A stretch of DNA of 21,017 bases, from positions 1 through 21,017 of the forward strand of contig JALSNG010000003.1 in assembly GCA_026987155.1 (NCBI GenBank). The letters are read 5' to 3'. Below are positions 5,582-14,184 of the stretch, piece after piece. The position numbers were made by a program, and so were the translations under genes. The DNA is from Thermococcus sp. (GTDB lineage Archaea; Methanobacteriota_B; Thermococci; Thermococcales; Thermococcaceae). The notes beneath the pieces are model-generated. The model ran no database searches and was not told the origin of the DNA. It saw only the letters and a list, made by a program, of their open reading frames with translations. How positions within the stretch are numbered: the stretch's first letter is position 1; every line of letters begins with the position of its first letter.

Positions 5582-6166
5582 GTGATAGCGATAGTTGATC
5601 TGGGGATAGGCAACCTCGCCAACGTGAGAAAAGCCCTTGGGGGAGTCATCACGGGCGACCCCTACGAGATCGAAAAGGCCGAAAAGCTCGTCCTTCCCGG
5701 CGTCGGCAACTTCGGGGCGGTAATGGAGAGGCTCGAACCGCTGAAGGGGGTCATACTCGATGCAATAAACGACGGAAAGCCCTTCCTCGGAATATGCCTC
5801 GGCCTCCAGCTCCTATTTGAGGGGAGCGAGGAGAGCGAAGGAAAAGGCCTCGGAGTTTTAAGGGGAGAGGTGGTCAGGTTCCAGGGAGTCAGAACCCCGC
5901 ACATCGGCTGGAACCAGCTGTGGAAGAGGAAGGACTGCCCGCTCTTCGAGGGAATTAAAGATGGGGCGTACTTCTACTTCGTCCACTCATACTACGCTGT
6001 CCCAGAAGAGGACATCGTTGCGGGCGTTACGGACTATGAGTCGAAGGGAACGAGAATAGTCTTCACCTCCGCCGTTTGCAGGGAAAACCTCTACGCCGTT
6101 CAGTTCCACCCGGAGAAAAGCGGGAAGAACGGATTGACCGTCATGAGAAACTTCAGGAGGCTGTGA
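5582..6166 (+). CDS. hisH: imidazole glycerol phosphate synthase, glutaminase subunit
   Basis: HisH is a class I glutamine amidotransferase that releases ammonia from glutamine and passes it through HisF. The catalytic triad is visible: Cys72 in LGICLGLQ, His176 and Glu178 in VQFHPEKS. PGVGNFGAV (39-47) and the oxyanion-region Gly residues are also present. The length of 194 is normal. I chose GTG 5582 because GGAGGTG at 5570-5576 is 5 nt away, the same arrangement as in hisB; the in-frame GTG 5576, which overlaps the hisB stop, would lie in the ribosome site and add only two residues. Its partner hisF is two genes downstream, after hisA. Confidence 0.94.
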   Translation: MIAIVDLGIGNLANVRKALGGVITGDPYEIEKAEKLVLPGVGNFGAVMERLEPLKGVILDAINDGKPFLGICLGLQLLFEGSEESEGKGLGVLRGEVVRFQGVRTPHIGWNQLWKRKDCPLFEGIKDGAYFYFVHSYYAVPEEDIVAGVTDYESKGTRIVFTSAVCRENLYAVQFHPEKSGKNGLTVMRNFRRL

Positions 6167-6167
6167 G

Positions 6168-6848
6168 ATGGAGGTTTATCCGGCCATAGACCTCATGGAC
6201 GGGAAGGCAGTGAGACTTTACAAGGGAAGGCGGGATAGCGTCAAGGCCTACGGCGATCCTGTAAAGATAGCGGAGCGCTTTGCCGAGTTAGTTGATAAAA
6301 TCCACATCGTTGACCTCGACGGTGCATTCGAGGGCTTTCCGAGGAATCTCGGCGTGGTGAAGAGGATAATCGACGAGACCGGGCTGAGGGTTCAGCTCGG
6401 AGGGGGTTTAAGGAGTTACGAGGCCATCGAAAGAGCCTACGAAATCGGCGTGGAGAACGTCATAATAGGAACAAAAGCCTTTGACATTGAATTCCTCAGA
6501 AGGATAACCGGCGATTTCACCGGAATAACGGTGAGCCTCGACTCGAAGGGCGGAAAGGTTGCTGTAAGGGGCTGGATTGAGAGTGGGATGCCGGTTGAGC
6601 GGGCCTACAAAGCCCTGAGGGACTACGTGAACAGGTTCGTTTACACCTCGATCGAGAGGGACGGAACTCTCACCGGAACAGAGGAGATCGAGAGGTTCTG
6701 GGAAAGCGAGGAGTTCATCTACGCCGGGGGAGTTTCAAGCGCGAAGGATGTGGAAAAGCTGGCTGAAATCGGCTTCTCTGGAGTCATCGTTGGCAAAGCC
6801 CTCTACGAGGGCCTTGTAACCCTTGAGGAACTCATAGGGGTGGTGTAA
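6168..6848 (+). CDS. hisA: ProFAR isomerase (phosphoribosylformimino-AICAR-phosphate isomerase)
   Basis: HisA catalyses the Amadori isomerisation of ProFAR to PRFAR on a (beta/alpha)8 barrel. The two catalytic Asp are visible: Asp8 in YPAIDLMDGKAVRL and Asp125 in VSLDSKGG. The two phosphate-binding loops are LGGGLRS (77-83) and the barrel half-2 block YAGGVSS, and the SIERDGTLTG stretch is the expected loop. At 226 residues it is slightly shorter than bacterial HisA. ATG 6168 starts one base after the hisH stop. The stop overlaps hisF as TAATG. TrpF is encoded in the trp operon here, so HisA need not act as a dual HisA/TrpF (PriA) enzyme. Confidence 0.94.
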   Translation: MEVYPAIDLMDGKAVRLYKGRRDSVKAYGDPVKIAERFAELVDKIHIVDLDGAFEGFPRNLGVVKRIIDETGLRVQLGGGLRSYEAIERAYEIGVENVIIGTKAFDIEFLRRITGDFTGITVSLDSKGGKVAVRGWIESGMPVERAYKALRDYVNRFVYTSIERDGTLTGTEEIERFWESEEFIYAGGVSSAKDVEKLAEIGFSGVIVGKALYEGLVTLEELIGVV

Positions 6849-7606
6849 TGCTCGCGAAGAGAATAATAGCGGCCCTCGACATTAGAGCCGGCCGGGTAGT
6901 CAAGGGGATAAAGTTCCGCAACATACGCGACGCCGGTGACCCGATTGAACTTGCCAAGCGCTACGAGAGCGAGGGAGTAGACGAGATAGTCTTCCTCGAC
7001 ATCACCGCCTCCCACGAGGGAAGAAAAATCCTTCTCGACCTCGTGGAAAGGATTGCGGGGGAGATATACGTTCCCTTCACGGTGGGAGGGGGGATAAAAA
7101 CGGTTGAAGAGGCGAGGGAGATAATCAAGCGCGGTGCTGACAAGGTCTTCATCAACACTGCAGCCGTTGAAAGGCCCGAACTGGTGAGGGAGATAGCCGA
7201 GATAGTCGGAACCGCAAACCTCGTGGGGGCTATCGACGCCAAGTGGAACGGCTCCTTCTGGGAGGTCTACACCCACGGCGGGAGGAAGGCGAGGGGAATT
7301 GATGCAGTCGAGTGGGCGAGAAAGGTGGAGGAACTTGGCGCCGGCGAGATACTGCTCACGAGCATGGACACCGACGGGACGAAGGAGGGGTTCGATATAC
7401 CTCTGACGAGAGCCGTTGTGGAGGCGGTTGATATACCCGTCATAGCCTCCGGAGGTGCAGGGAAGCCGGAGCACTTCTACGAGGCCTTTAAGGCAGGGGC
7501 AGAGGCGGCACTGGCGGCGTCAATCTTCCACTACGGAGAATACACCGTCGGCGAGCTGAAGGAGTACTTAGCGGAGAAGGGGATTCCAATCAGACTCGAC
7601 TACTGA
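6848..7606 (+). CDS. hisF: imidazole glycerol phosphate synthase, cyclase subunit
   Basis: HisF uses ammonia from HisH to convert PRFAR into imidazole glycerol phosphate and AICAR; the AICAR returns to purine synthesis. The barrel's catalytic residues Asp11 (AALDIRAGRVVKG) and Asp130 (VGAIDAKWNG) fall at the same numbers as in the well-studied Thermotoga maritima enzyme. TVGGGIKT (78-85), FINTAAV and SMDTDGTKEG are further family blocks, and ASGGAGKPEHF is the phosphate-binding half-2 motif. The length of 252 is normal. It overlaps hisA by one base. Confidence 0.96.
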   Translation: MLAKRIIAALDIRAGRVVKGIKFRNIRDAGDPIELAKRYESEGVDEIVFLDITASHEGRKILLDLVERIAGEIYVPFTVGGGIKTVEEAREIIKRGADKVFINTAAVERPELVREIAEIVGTANLVGAIDAKWNGSFWEVYTHGGRKARGIDAVEWARKVEELGAGEILLTSMDTDGTKEGFDIPLTRAVVEAVDIPVIASGGAGKPEHFYEAFKAGAEAALAASIFHYGEYTVGELKEYLAEKGIPIRLDY

Positions 7607-7615
7607 GGTGGTAGA

Positions 7616-8245
7616 ATGGGCGTGGAAGGGCTAATCGAAAAGGTTGACTGGGAGAAGAACGATGGAATCGTCCCCGTCATCGTTCAGGACACAAAGGGGG
7701 AAGTTCTGACGCTCGCCTACGTGGACAGGGAAGCGCTGAGAAGGACTCTCGAGACGGGATACGCGCATTACTATTCGAGGAGCAAGAAGAGGGTGAGAAT
7801 GAAGGGTGAGATCAGCGGAAACGTTCAGCGAGTTAAGGAAATCAGAATAGACTGCGACAATGACTCACTCCTCTTCATTGTGGAGCAGAAAGGAGCTGCC
7901 TGCCACACCGGGAACTACTCCTGCTTTTACAGAAAGCTCGGCGAGCCGGAAAGAGTTCTTCCGATGGACTACTCCCTTGAGGTACTCCGGGAGCTTGAGG
8001 AATTGATAAGAAAGCGGAAGGAAAAACCCGTTGAGGGTTCATATACCACAAGACTGTTCCGTGAAGGCAGGGAGAGGATATACAAGAAGTTTGGCGAGGA
8101 GGCAGTAGAGGTTCTCGTCGCTGAAAACAGGGAGGGTTTAATCTATGAAACGGCCGATATGCTCTACCACCTGCTCGTCCTTTTAGCGTACAACGGCGTT
8201 TCCCTCGGCGAGGTGATGGCCGAGCTGAGGAGGCGGAGGAGATGA
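7616..8245 (+). CDS. hisIE: bifunctional phosphoribosyl-AMP cyclohydrolase / phosphoribosyl-ATP pyrophosphatase
   Basis: The 209-residue fusion performs steps 2 and 3 of the pathway. The N-terminal HisI domain (about residues 1-115) is the zinc and magnesium cyclohydrolase, with DCDNDSLLF and CHTGNYSCFY holding the metal-binding Asp and Cys residues. The C-terminal HisE domain (about 120-209) is an all-alpha MazG-like pyrophosphohydrolase, with YKKFGEEAVEVLVA and YETADMLYHLLVLLAYNG carrying its acidic magnesium ligands. HisE acts first chemically, although it is the C-terminal part. ATG 7616 follows GAGGTGG at 7605-7611. The stop overlaps hisC as ATGA. The last residues are a run of Arg. Confidence 0.95.
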   Translation: MGVEGLIEKVDWEKNDGIVPVIVQDTKGEVLTLAYVDREALRRTLETGYAHYYSRSKKRVRMKGEISGNVQRVKEIRIDCDNDSLLFIVEQKGAACHTGNYSCFYRKLGEPERVLPMDYSLEVLRELEELIRKRKEKPVEGSYTTRLFREGRERIYKKFGEEAVEVLVAENREGLIYETADMLYHLLVLLAYNGVSLGEVMAELRRRRR

Positions 8246-9258
8246 TAAGGGAGCTGGTCCGGTCTTTCGAACCATACAGGGTTATTGAGGGTGACTACAA
8301 GGTATGGCTCGACAAAAACGAGAGCCCCTTCGACCTACCCCTCTTCATAAAAGAAGAGGCGTTCGATGAGTTGAGGGAGTTAAACTTCAACCGATATCCA
8401 AGCATAACATCAAAACCCCTGCGTGAGGCCATAGCTGACTTTTATGACATCTCTCCGAAAAACGTTGCTGTGGGAAACGGCAGTGACCAGCTGATAGGAT
8501 ACCTAATTGACCTGTTTGAGGGCGACTACGTGATAACAACCCCCCCTACCTTCGGCATGTACTCCTTCTACGCAAAGCTTAGGCAAGTTCCCGTTCTCGA
8601 AATACCCCTTGGAAGGGATTTCACCATAGAAGGAGAAGCCATAGCCGAAAAAGCCGAAAAATCGAGGGTGGTTTTTATAGCGTCCCCCAACAACCCAACC
8701 GGAAACCTCCAGCCAGAGGAGGAGATTATCAAAGTTCTGGAGACGGGTAAGCCAGTAGTTCTCGACGAAGCCTACGCCGAATTCGCGGGAAAGAGCCTCT
8801 GGGAACTTATTGAGAAGTATCCGAACTTAATCGTTCTTAGAACTTTTTCCAAAGCCTTCGGGCTGGCCGGAATACGGGTCGGATACATGCTCGCAGATGA
8901 AGGAATAGTTGAGGCCCTCTACCGAATCCTGCCCCCGTTTCCATTGAGCATTGCCACAATGGTCATTGCAAAAAAGGCCCTCGAATACAGCGACGTGATG
9001 GAAAAAAGGGTGCGTTACATAGTAGAAGAAAGGGAGAGGATGCGGAAGCGGCTTGGGGAGTTGGCCTATCCAAGCAGTGCCAATTTCCTCCTGATCAGGG
9101 CCGACATCCACGGATTTCTCCTCGAAAGGGGTATTGTGGTGAGAAAGCTCTCAGGAAGACTCAGTGGTCACGTAAGGGTCACCGTGGGCAGGAGGTGGGA
9201 GAACAACGCCTTTTTAAACGCCATGGAGGAATGGCTCAATGACATGGGTCGTTTTTGA
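8242..9258 (+). CDS. hisC: histidinol-phosphate aminotransferase
   Basis: This PLP-dependent fold type I aminotransferase converts imidazole acetol phosphate and glutamate to histidinol phosphate and 2-oxoglutarate. The PLP-binding Lys204 is in RTFSKAFGLAGIRVGY. Asp175 and Tyr178 in VVLDEAYAEF contact the cofactor. The SPNNPTGN block (149-156) and the KNESPFDLP start of the mature fold are visible. The length of 338 is normal for archaeal HisC. It overlaps hisIE by 4 bp upstream and the HAD phosphatase gene by 20 bp downstream, which fits consecutive steps encoded side by side. Confidence 0.94.
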   Translation: MIRELVRSFEPYRVIEGDYKVWLDKNESPFDLPLFIKEEAFDELRELNFNRYPSITSKPLREAIADFYDISPKNVAVGNGSDQLIGYLIDLFEGDYVITTPPTFGMYSFYAKLRQVPVLEIPLGRDFTIEGEAIAEKAEKSRVVFIASPNNPTGNLQPEEEIIKVLETGKPVVLDEAYAEFAGKSLWELIEKYPNLIVLRTFSKAFGLAGIRVGYMLADEGIVEALYRILPPFPLSIATMVIAKKALEYSDVMEKRVRYIVEERERMRKRLGELAYPSSANFLLIRADIHGFLLERGIVVRKLSGRLSGHVRVTVGRRWENNAFLNAMEEWLNDMGRF

Positions 9259-9979
9259 CGTAGACGGGACCTTAATAGACGTGAGCGAGAGTTACGATGT
9301 TGCAGTTAAGCTAACCGTCGAGCACCTCCTCAGGAGTTTTGGAAGAAATGAGGAAGTAAAGCTGGAATGGATAAGAGAACTCCGGTCCAAAGGGACCTTT
9401 GGAGACGACTTCAAGCTAAGCGAGGCATTGACACTACTCATCCTCTGGGGAAATCCCGAGGAAATCATCGCCAGGTTTCCAGAGGGAGGAGGCGTTGAAT
9501 GGGTTCGCGAAAAAACGGGGATTGCAATTGAGGAGAGCATGATAGAGAGGTTGTTTAACACGTTCTACCTTGGAGAGGTTTACGATAAGAGCCTCTTCAC
9601 CTTTCCCGGTCTCTGGAGGAAAGAAAGACCCCTGATCTCACCAAAACTCCTGGAAAGGCTGTCCATGGACTTCAAAGTGGGTGTCGTCACGGGGAGGAGC
9701 GGACTCGAGCTCAAACTCGCTGAAAAAATACTCGGGTTTCGATTTGAGAAAAGAGTCACGAGGGAGGATGGTCTAAAACCGGATCCAACGCTACTGTGGA
9801 AGCTCGTCAGAGGGGAATTCGGGGTCTACATCGGGGATACCTTAAACGATGAAACCTTCGTGAAGAGGTATAAGGAGAAATACGGTGATTTCGAATTCTT
9901 AATGGTCGGAAGGGACGTGAAAAACGTTAGGGAGGCCGTTGAAAACATACTAAACGACGGCCTTTTCCCCACCAAGTAA
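9239..9979 (+). CDS. hisN: HAD hydrolase, probable histidinol-phosphate phosphatase
   Basis: This protein of 246 residues shows all four HAD motifs: Asp7 and Asp9 in VVFDVDGTL, Thr151 in VVTGRSG, Lys180 in GLKPDPT, and Asp200 and Asp204 in YIGDTLNDE. The operon contains every other histidine enzyme, and HisB here has no phosphatase domain, so the missing histidinol-phosphate phosphatase is the natural role. I recall that a DDDD-type HAD protein from Thermococcus onnurineus was shown to have this activity; this looks like the same gene, but I could not compare sequences. A broad cap domain (about residues 20-125) would set the specificity. ATG 9239 overlaps hisC by 20 bp. The 3' end overlaps the convergent carB by 30 bp. 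Without its context I would call it only a HAD phosphatase. Confidence 0.78.
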   Translation: MTWVVFDVDGTLIDVSESYDVAVKLTVEHLLRSFGRNEEVKLEWIRELRSKGTFGDDFKLSEALTLLILWGNPEEIIARFPEGGGVEWVREKTGIAIEESMIERLFNTFYLGEVYDKSLFTFPGLWRKERPLISPKLLERLSMDFKVGVVTGRSGLELKLAEKILGFRFEKRVTREDGLKPDPTLLWKLVRGEFGVYIGDTLNDETFVKRYKEKYGDFEFLMVGRDVKNVREAVENILNDGLFPTK

Positions 9980-12900
9980 CTGGACCATTTCTTTCTTCCA
10001 GTACTCCGAGAGCTCTTTAACCTCAAAGACCCCTGTGCTCCACTTTATTGCCCTCGCGAGTTCAAGGGCCAGGTTGGCATCCAGAACGAGGGGAACGTTC
10101 AGATCTGCAGACAGACGCCTTAGGGTGTAGTCCCTCTCGGGAAAGGCCCCGGTTGTAAAGAGTGCGTCTATCTCTCCAGAACGCAGGAACCCTTCAGCCT
10201 CTTCAAAGCTCAATTGCTCCCCAACACCGAGGTTCAGGGTGTAGACGTTGAGTCCCGCCATCTCAAGGGTTTTTGCAGTATCCAAAAGCGTGTCCGTCCT
10301 TTCCCATCCGTAGACGAGAACCGCCTTTTCGGGTAGCCTGTTAGGCTTTGCCGAGAGCCAGCTCTTAAGGAGCGCACCCTCATAGGTGGAGTCAAGTGAA
10401 GCAACTTCCCCGGTGGAACGCATCTCAGGACCCAGGAATGGATAAGCCCCCTGCAGTTGTGCCCACGAGAACTGAGGGCTCTTGACGGCGTAAGCAACGG
10501 GTGGAAGCTCATAATAGCCTTCATGGGCGAGGTCAATGGCCCCATCGAGCACCGCTTGAGCCGAGAGCTCCATGAGATTAACCCCCCTCGACTTGCTGGA
10601 GAACGGCATGGAGCGGCTCGTCCTGAGGTTCAGCTCGAGGACGTAGGGTCGCTCATCCACAATGAACTGAAGGTTAAAGGGTCCTTTTATACCAAGTTCA
10701 CTCGCAAGACTGTGGGCGATTTCACCCATCCTCTCGACGGTTTTTTCACCCACCGTTCTCCAGGGGGTTACCATGGTGGAATCTCCGCTGTGAACCCCAG
10801 CACGCTCAATGTGCTCTATGGTAACCCCCACGGTTCTCCGTCCGTCGGAGACCGCATCTATCTCGGCCTCGATACCGTCGATGAACTTGGACACGACCAC
10901 TGGATGCTCCGGCGAAACGTTCGTTGCCTGCCGGAGGTAGGAAACGAGCTCCCCCTCATCCATGGCCACGTTCATAGCGCTTCCACTTAACACATAGCTC
11001 GGCCTAACCATCACAGGGTAACCAACCTTTGAGGCAAACTGGAGGACTTCATCAAAGGACTCCGCCGATATCCACGGTGGTTGTTTTATTCCAAGGCTTT
11101 CAAGGAGCTCCGAAAACTTCTTCCGGTTTTCCGCCCTGTCGACACTCCTGCCCGAGGTTCCGAGGAGCCTAACCCCGGATTTTTCAAGCTTCCTCGCTAT
11201 GCTATTGGCGAGCTGACCGCCGGCAAAGGCTACCAGCCCAGACGGCCTCTCAAAGGAGTATACATCAAGAATTCTCTCAAGCGTGATTTCCTCGAAGTAG
11301 AGCCTATCGCTCATGTCCCAATCCGTTGAAACGGTTTCTGGGTTGTAGTTGACAAGGGCAACCTCAATCCCCCTCCTCCTGACGGCGTTTGCAAAGTTGA
11401 CAACCGCCCAGTCAAACTCCACGCTAACGCCTATCCTGAAAACCCCCGCTCCAAGGACCACCACCCCGTCTTTTGGCCTCTCGATATCGTTCTCAATCCC
11501 ATCGTGGGTCAGGTAAAGGTAGCGCGTTTTCGCGGGCACCTCCCCTGCGAGCGTGTCTATGTTCTTAACCACCGGCTTCTTCCGCTCCCACTTCCTTCCG
11601 GTGAGGAACTCAATCTGCCAATCGCTAAAGCCCAGCCTTTTTGCTTCCTCTACGAGCTTCCTGTCAGGGGCTTTCCTCAATCCCTCTGCGATCTCCACGA
11701 GTTCCTCCAGGATGTAGATAAAGAACTTGTCGACTCCGGTTATCTCGTGAATCTCATCCACGCTTGCACCGAGACGTAGGGCCTTTGCGATGTGCATGAG
11801 CAGATACGGCTCCCTCTCACGGAGTCTCTTGAGAACGTTTTCAAGGGGCTCTTCCCGAAGGTAGTACCGCCCTATGAGCTCGTCGCCAATGTCGAGCATC
11901 CTGATGGCCTTCTGAAAGGCCTCCCCAAGGTTCCTTCCAATGGCCATGACTTCACCTATACTCTTCATCTCGCTTCCAATGCCTTTTCTAACCCGGGGAA
12001 ACTTGGCCAGGTCCCAGCGGGGTATTTTAACGGCAACGTAGTCGAGGCTCGGTTCAAACAAGGCACTCGTAACGCCCGTTACAGTGTTCCTGAGTTCATC
12101 AAGGGTGTAACCGAGGGCGAGCTTGGCAGCTATGTATGCGAGGGGGTAACCGGTGACCTTGCTCGCGAGCGCTGAAGAGCGACTCATCCTTGGGTTGGTT
12201 TCAATGACGTAGAACTCCTCGGAATCGGGGCTCATTGCAAGCTGCACGTTGCCCTCTCCAACGAGGTCTATCGCCTCTGCAACCTTTATTGCAACGCTCC
12301 TCATCAGCTGATAATCCCTGTTTGTAAGGGTCTGCGAGGGCCCAACGACCGTGGATTCTCCCGTGTGAACTCCCATGGGCTCAACGTTTTCAAGACAGGC
12401 CACTGCCACCGCGTTTCCCTTAGAATCCCTGACTATTTCAAACTCTATCTCCTTCCAGCCCTTGAGGTATTTCTCAACGAGAACCTGGCGTATCTCGCTC
12501 TGGGCGAAGGCCCTTTCTATATACTCCTCCAACTCTCCCCTCGAAAAAGCGACAAATGAGCCCCTGCCCCCAAGGTTGAAGCTCACCCTGACCATGACAG
12601 GATAACCTATTTCTTCAGCAACGTTGAGGGCCTCCTCTGGACTGTTGGCGGCACCGCTCGGGGGAACTGGGAGTCCCGCCCCAATCATGGTCTCCCTGAA
12701 CTTTTCCCTACTGAGGGCCTTCTCTATTCCCTCAACCGGGGTTCCAAGAACCGAAACACCGTACCTATCAAAAACTCCCCTCTTATGGAGTGCAACGCCG
12801 AGTGAAAGGGCTGTCTGCCCGCCAAACCCAAGGAACACGCCATCGGGCCTCTCCTTTTTTATAACCTCTTCCACAAAATCCTCGGTAAGGGGAAGGAGAT

Positions 12901-13084
12901 AGACCCTGTCAGCCATGTCGTGACTCGTCTGTATCGTTGCAACGTTTGGGTTTATGAGAACGGTCTCAATGCCCTCCTCCCTTAAGGCCTTCAGGGCCTG
13001 GCTCCCGCTGTAATCGAATTCGGCGGCTTCACCTATTTTGATGGCACCAGAACCCAAAACAAGGACTTTTTTCAGACCTTTCAA
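9950..13084 (-). CDS. carB: carbamoyl-phosphate synthase large subunit
   Basis: CarB makes carbamoyl phosphate from bicarbonate, ammonia (from CarA) and two ATP, feeding pyrimidine and arginine synthesis. The 1044 residues hold two homologous halves. The first begins KKVLVLGSGAIKIG...EFDYSGSQALKALREEG and carries an ATP-grasp domain with HTGESTVVGP and ETNPRMSRSSALASK. The second begins VVVLGAGVFRIG...EFDW and ends with VLELNLRTSRSMPFSSK. A C-terminal MGS-like allosteric domain (about 930-1040) follows. Length is close to the usual 1060-1070. Several canonical residues differ in the second half (GGQLANSIA for GGQTPLKLA). The start is TTG 13084, overlapping the carA stop as TTGA, preceded by a G-rich site; no ATG is near. 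It converges on hisN, so no independent terminator fits between them. Confidence 0.95.
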   Translation of the reverse strand: MKGLKKVLVLGSGAIKIGEAAEFDYSGSQALKALREEGIETVLINPNVATIQTSHDMADRVYLLPLTEDFVEEVIKKERPDGVFLGFGGQTALSLGVALHKRGVFDRYGVSVLGTPVEGIEKALSREKFRETMIGAGLPVPPSGAANSPEEALNVAEEIGYPVMVRVSFNLGGRGSFVAFSRGELEEYIERAFAQSEIRQVLVEKYLKGWKEIEFEIVRDSKGNAVAVACLENVEPMGVHTGESTVVGPSQTLTNRDYQLMRSVAIKVAEAIDLVGEGNVQLAMSPDSEEFYVIETNPRMSRSSALASKVTGYPLAYIAAKLALGYTLDELRNTVTGVTSALFEPSLDYVAVKIPRWDLAKFPRVRKGIGSEMKSIGEVMAIGRNLGEAFQKAIRMLDIGDELIGRYYLREEPLENVLKRLREREPYLLMHIAKALRLGASVDEIHEITGVDKFFIYILEELVEIAEGLRKAPDRKLVEEAKRLGFSDWQIEFLTGRKWERKKPVVKNIDTLAGEVPAKTRYLYLTHDGIENDIERPKDGVVVLGAGVFRIGVSVEFDWAVVNFANAVRRRGIEVALVNYNPETVSTDWDMSDRLYFEEITLERILDVYSFERPSGLVAFAGGQLANSIARKLEKSGVRLLGTSGRSVDRAENRKKFSELLESLGIKQPPWISAESFDEVLQFASKVGYPVMVRPSYVLSGSAMNVAMDEGELVSYLRQATNVSPEHPVVVSKFIDGIEAEIDAVSDGRRTVGVTIEHIERAGVHSGDSTMVTPWRTVGEKTVERMGEIAHSLASELGIKGPFNLQFIVDERPYVLELNLRTSRSMPFSSKSRGVNLMELSAQAVLDGAIDLAHEGYYELPPVAYAVKSPQFSWAQLQGAYPFLGPEMRSTGEVASLDSTYEGALLKSWLSAKPNRLPEKAVLVYGWERTDTLLDTAKTLEMAGLNVYTLNLGVGEQLSFEEAEGFLRSGEIDALFTTGAFPERDYTLRRLSADLNVPLVLDANLALELARAIKWSTGVFEVKELSEYWKKEMVQLLGGEKAVV
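9981..10000 (+). terminator. possible his operon terminator (T-rich, inside carB)
   Basis: ATTTCTTTCTTCC begins about 10 bp after the hisN stop and is the first pyrimidine/T-rich stretch on the plus strand. It lies within the antisense of the carB 3' coding end. Weak signal; placement is by position and composition only. Confidence 0.25.
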
Positions 13085-14184
13085 CCGTCAACCCCCCCGA
13101 TTAGTTCAAGGAACTCGTCAAAAACCCATGTGGAGTCGTAAGGACCCGGCGAAGCTTCGGGATGATACTGGGTGGCTATAACCGGCAGCTCCCGATGTTT
13201 TATTCCTTCCACCGTACCGTCGTCGAGGTTGGTCATCCAAACGGCAAAGCCATCGAGGCTTTCGGGAATTATGGCGTAACCGTGATTCTGGGTCGTTACG
13301 AAAGCCCTACCGCTTTTCAAGTCCTTCACAGGCTTGTTTATGCCCCTGTGGCCGTACTTCATTTTGTAAATTTCGGCGCCGTCTGCCATGGCCAAAACCT
13401 GTTCACCCAGACAAACGCCCATTGCAGGAACTTGAGCATCTAAGACTTTCTTAGCTTCCTCCGCGGCCTCTCGCAGCAGTGTAGGATTTCCAGGGCCGTT
13501 TGAGAAGAAAACACCTGCGGCACTAAACTCCTCAACGGCATCCAGCACGTCCCACCCGTAGGGAATCCTGACAACCCTAAGGCGCCTCCTAAGGAGTTCC
13601 CTCAGAATACCGTATTTCACTCCCATATCAAGGAGCACCACGGTTTTCTTCCACCCCGGAGGCTCATGAACAACGACGTTCTTGGGAGTCACGAGAGAAA
13701 CGAGGTTCATTCCCTCGTAATCGAGCTTTTTAACAACCTCCATGGCTTCATCTACGGAGGTGTCATCGTTTATTAGGGCCCCCAACATTACACCCTCTTC
13801 CCTGAGCCTCTTCACCAGGGCCCTCGTGTCTATCCCCTGGATTCCCGGCACGCCTTCCTCCCTGAGCCACTCATCAAGGGACTTCACGCTCGTCCAGTGG
13901 TTCGGTCTCATGAGCCTTGATATCACAAAACCCTCGACCTGTATTCCGTCCGATTCGTAGTGTAGAGGGAGACCGTTTTCCCGAAGGTCCCTATGTGGAA
14001 CGCCGTAGTTGCCCATGAGGGGATTCGTCTCGACAAGAATTTGGCCCCTGTAGGAGGGATCCGTTAGGGACTCTGGGTATCCCACCATCGCGGTCGTGAA
14101 CACTACCTCCCCGTAAACCGTCTTCTCGGCCCCAAACCCCAAACCTTCAAGAACGGTCCCATCTTCAAGCACAAGAAATGCCAT
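13081..14184 (-). CDS. carA: carbamoyl-phosphate synthase small (glutaminase) subunit
   Basis: CarA is the class I amidotransferase that supplies ammonia to CarB. The 367 residues contain the N-terminal CarA-specific domain (LVLEDGTVLEG...TTAMVGYPESLTDPSY) and the C-terminal glutaminase with Cys258 in MGVCLGEQVLA and His341/Glu343 in TQYHPEASPGP; TQNHGYAI is also typical. The nucleophile elbow reads CLGEQ where most CarA proteins have CLGHQ, a visible substitution at residue 261. I chose ATG 14184 because GGGGGTG lies 6 nt upstream and the family's N-terminus starts there; upstream in-frame ATG 14226 would add an atypical tail. carB follows with a 4-bp overlap. Confidence 0.94.
   Translation of the reverse strand: MAFLVLEDGTVLEGLGFGAEKTVYGEVVFTTAMVGYPESLTDPSYRGQILVETNPLMGNYGVPHRDLRENGLPLHYESDGIQVEGFVISRLMRPNHWTSVKSLDEWLREEGVPGIQGIDTRALVKRLREEGVMLGALINDDTSVDEAMEVVKKLDYEGMNLVSLVTPKNVVVHEPPGWKKTVVLLDMGVKYGILRELLRRRLRVVRIPYGWDVLDAVEEFSAAGVFFSNGPGNPTLLREAAEEAKKVLDAQVPAMGVCLGEQVLAMADGAEIYKMKYGHRGINKPVKDLKSGRAFVTTQNHGYAIIPESLDGFAVWMTNLDDGTVEGIKHRELPVIATQYHPEASPGPYDSTWVFDEFLELIGGVDG

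Noticed and set aside
6803..7474. 223-codon minus-strand frame opposite hisF
   Set aside because: hisF is intact with both catalytic Asp residues; the antisense product has no recognisable motif and no promoter.
10457..12902. Several plus-strand open frames of 64-177 codons opposite carB
   Set aside because: They lie antisense to a well-conserved carB, have no ribosome sites or family motifs, and are expected from the codon bias of the opposite strand.
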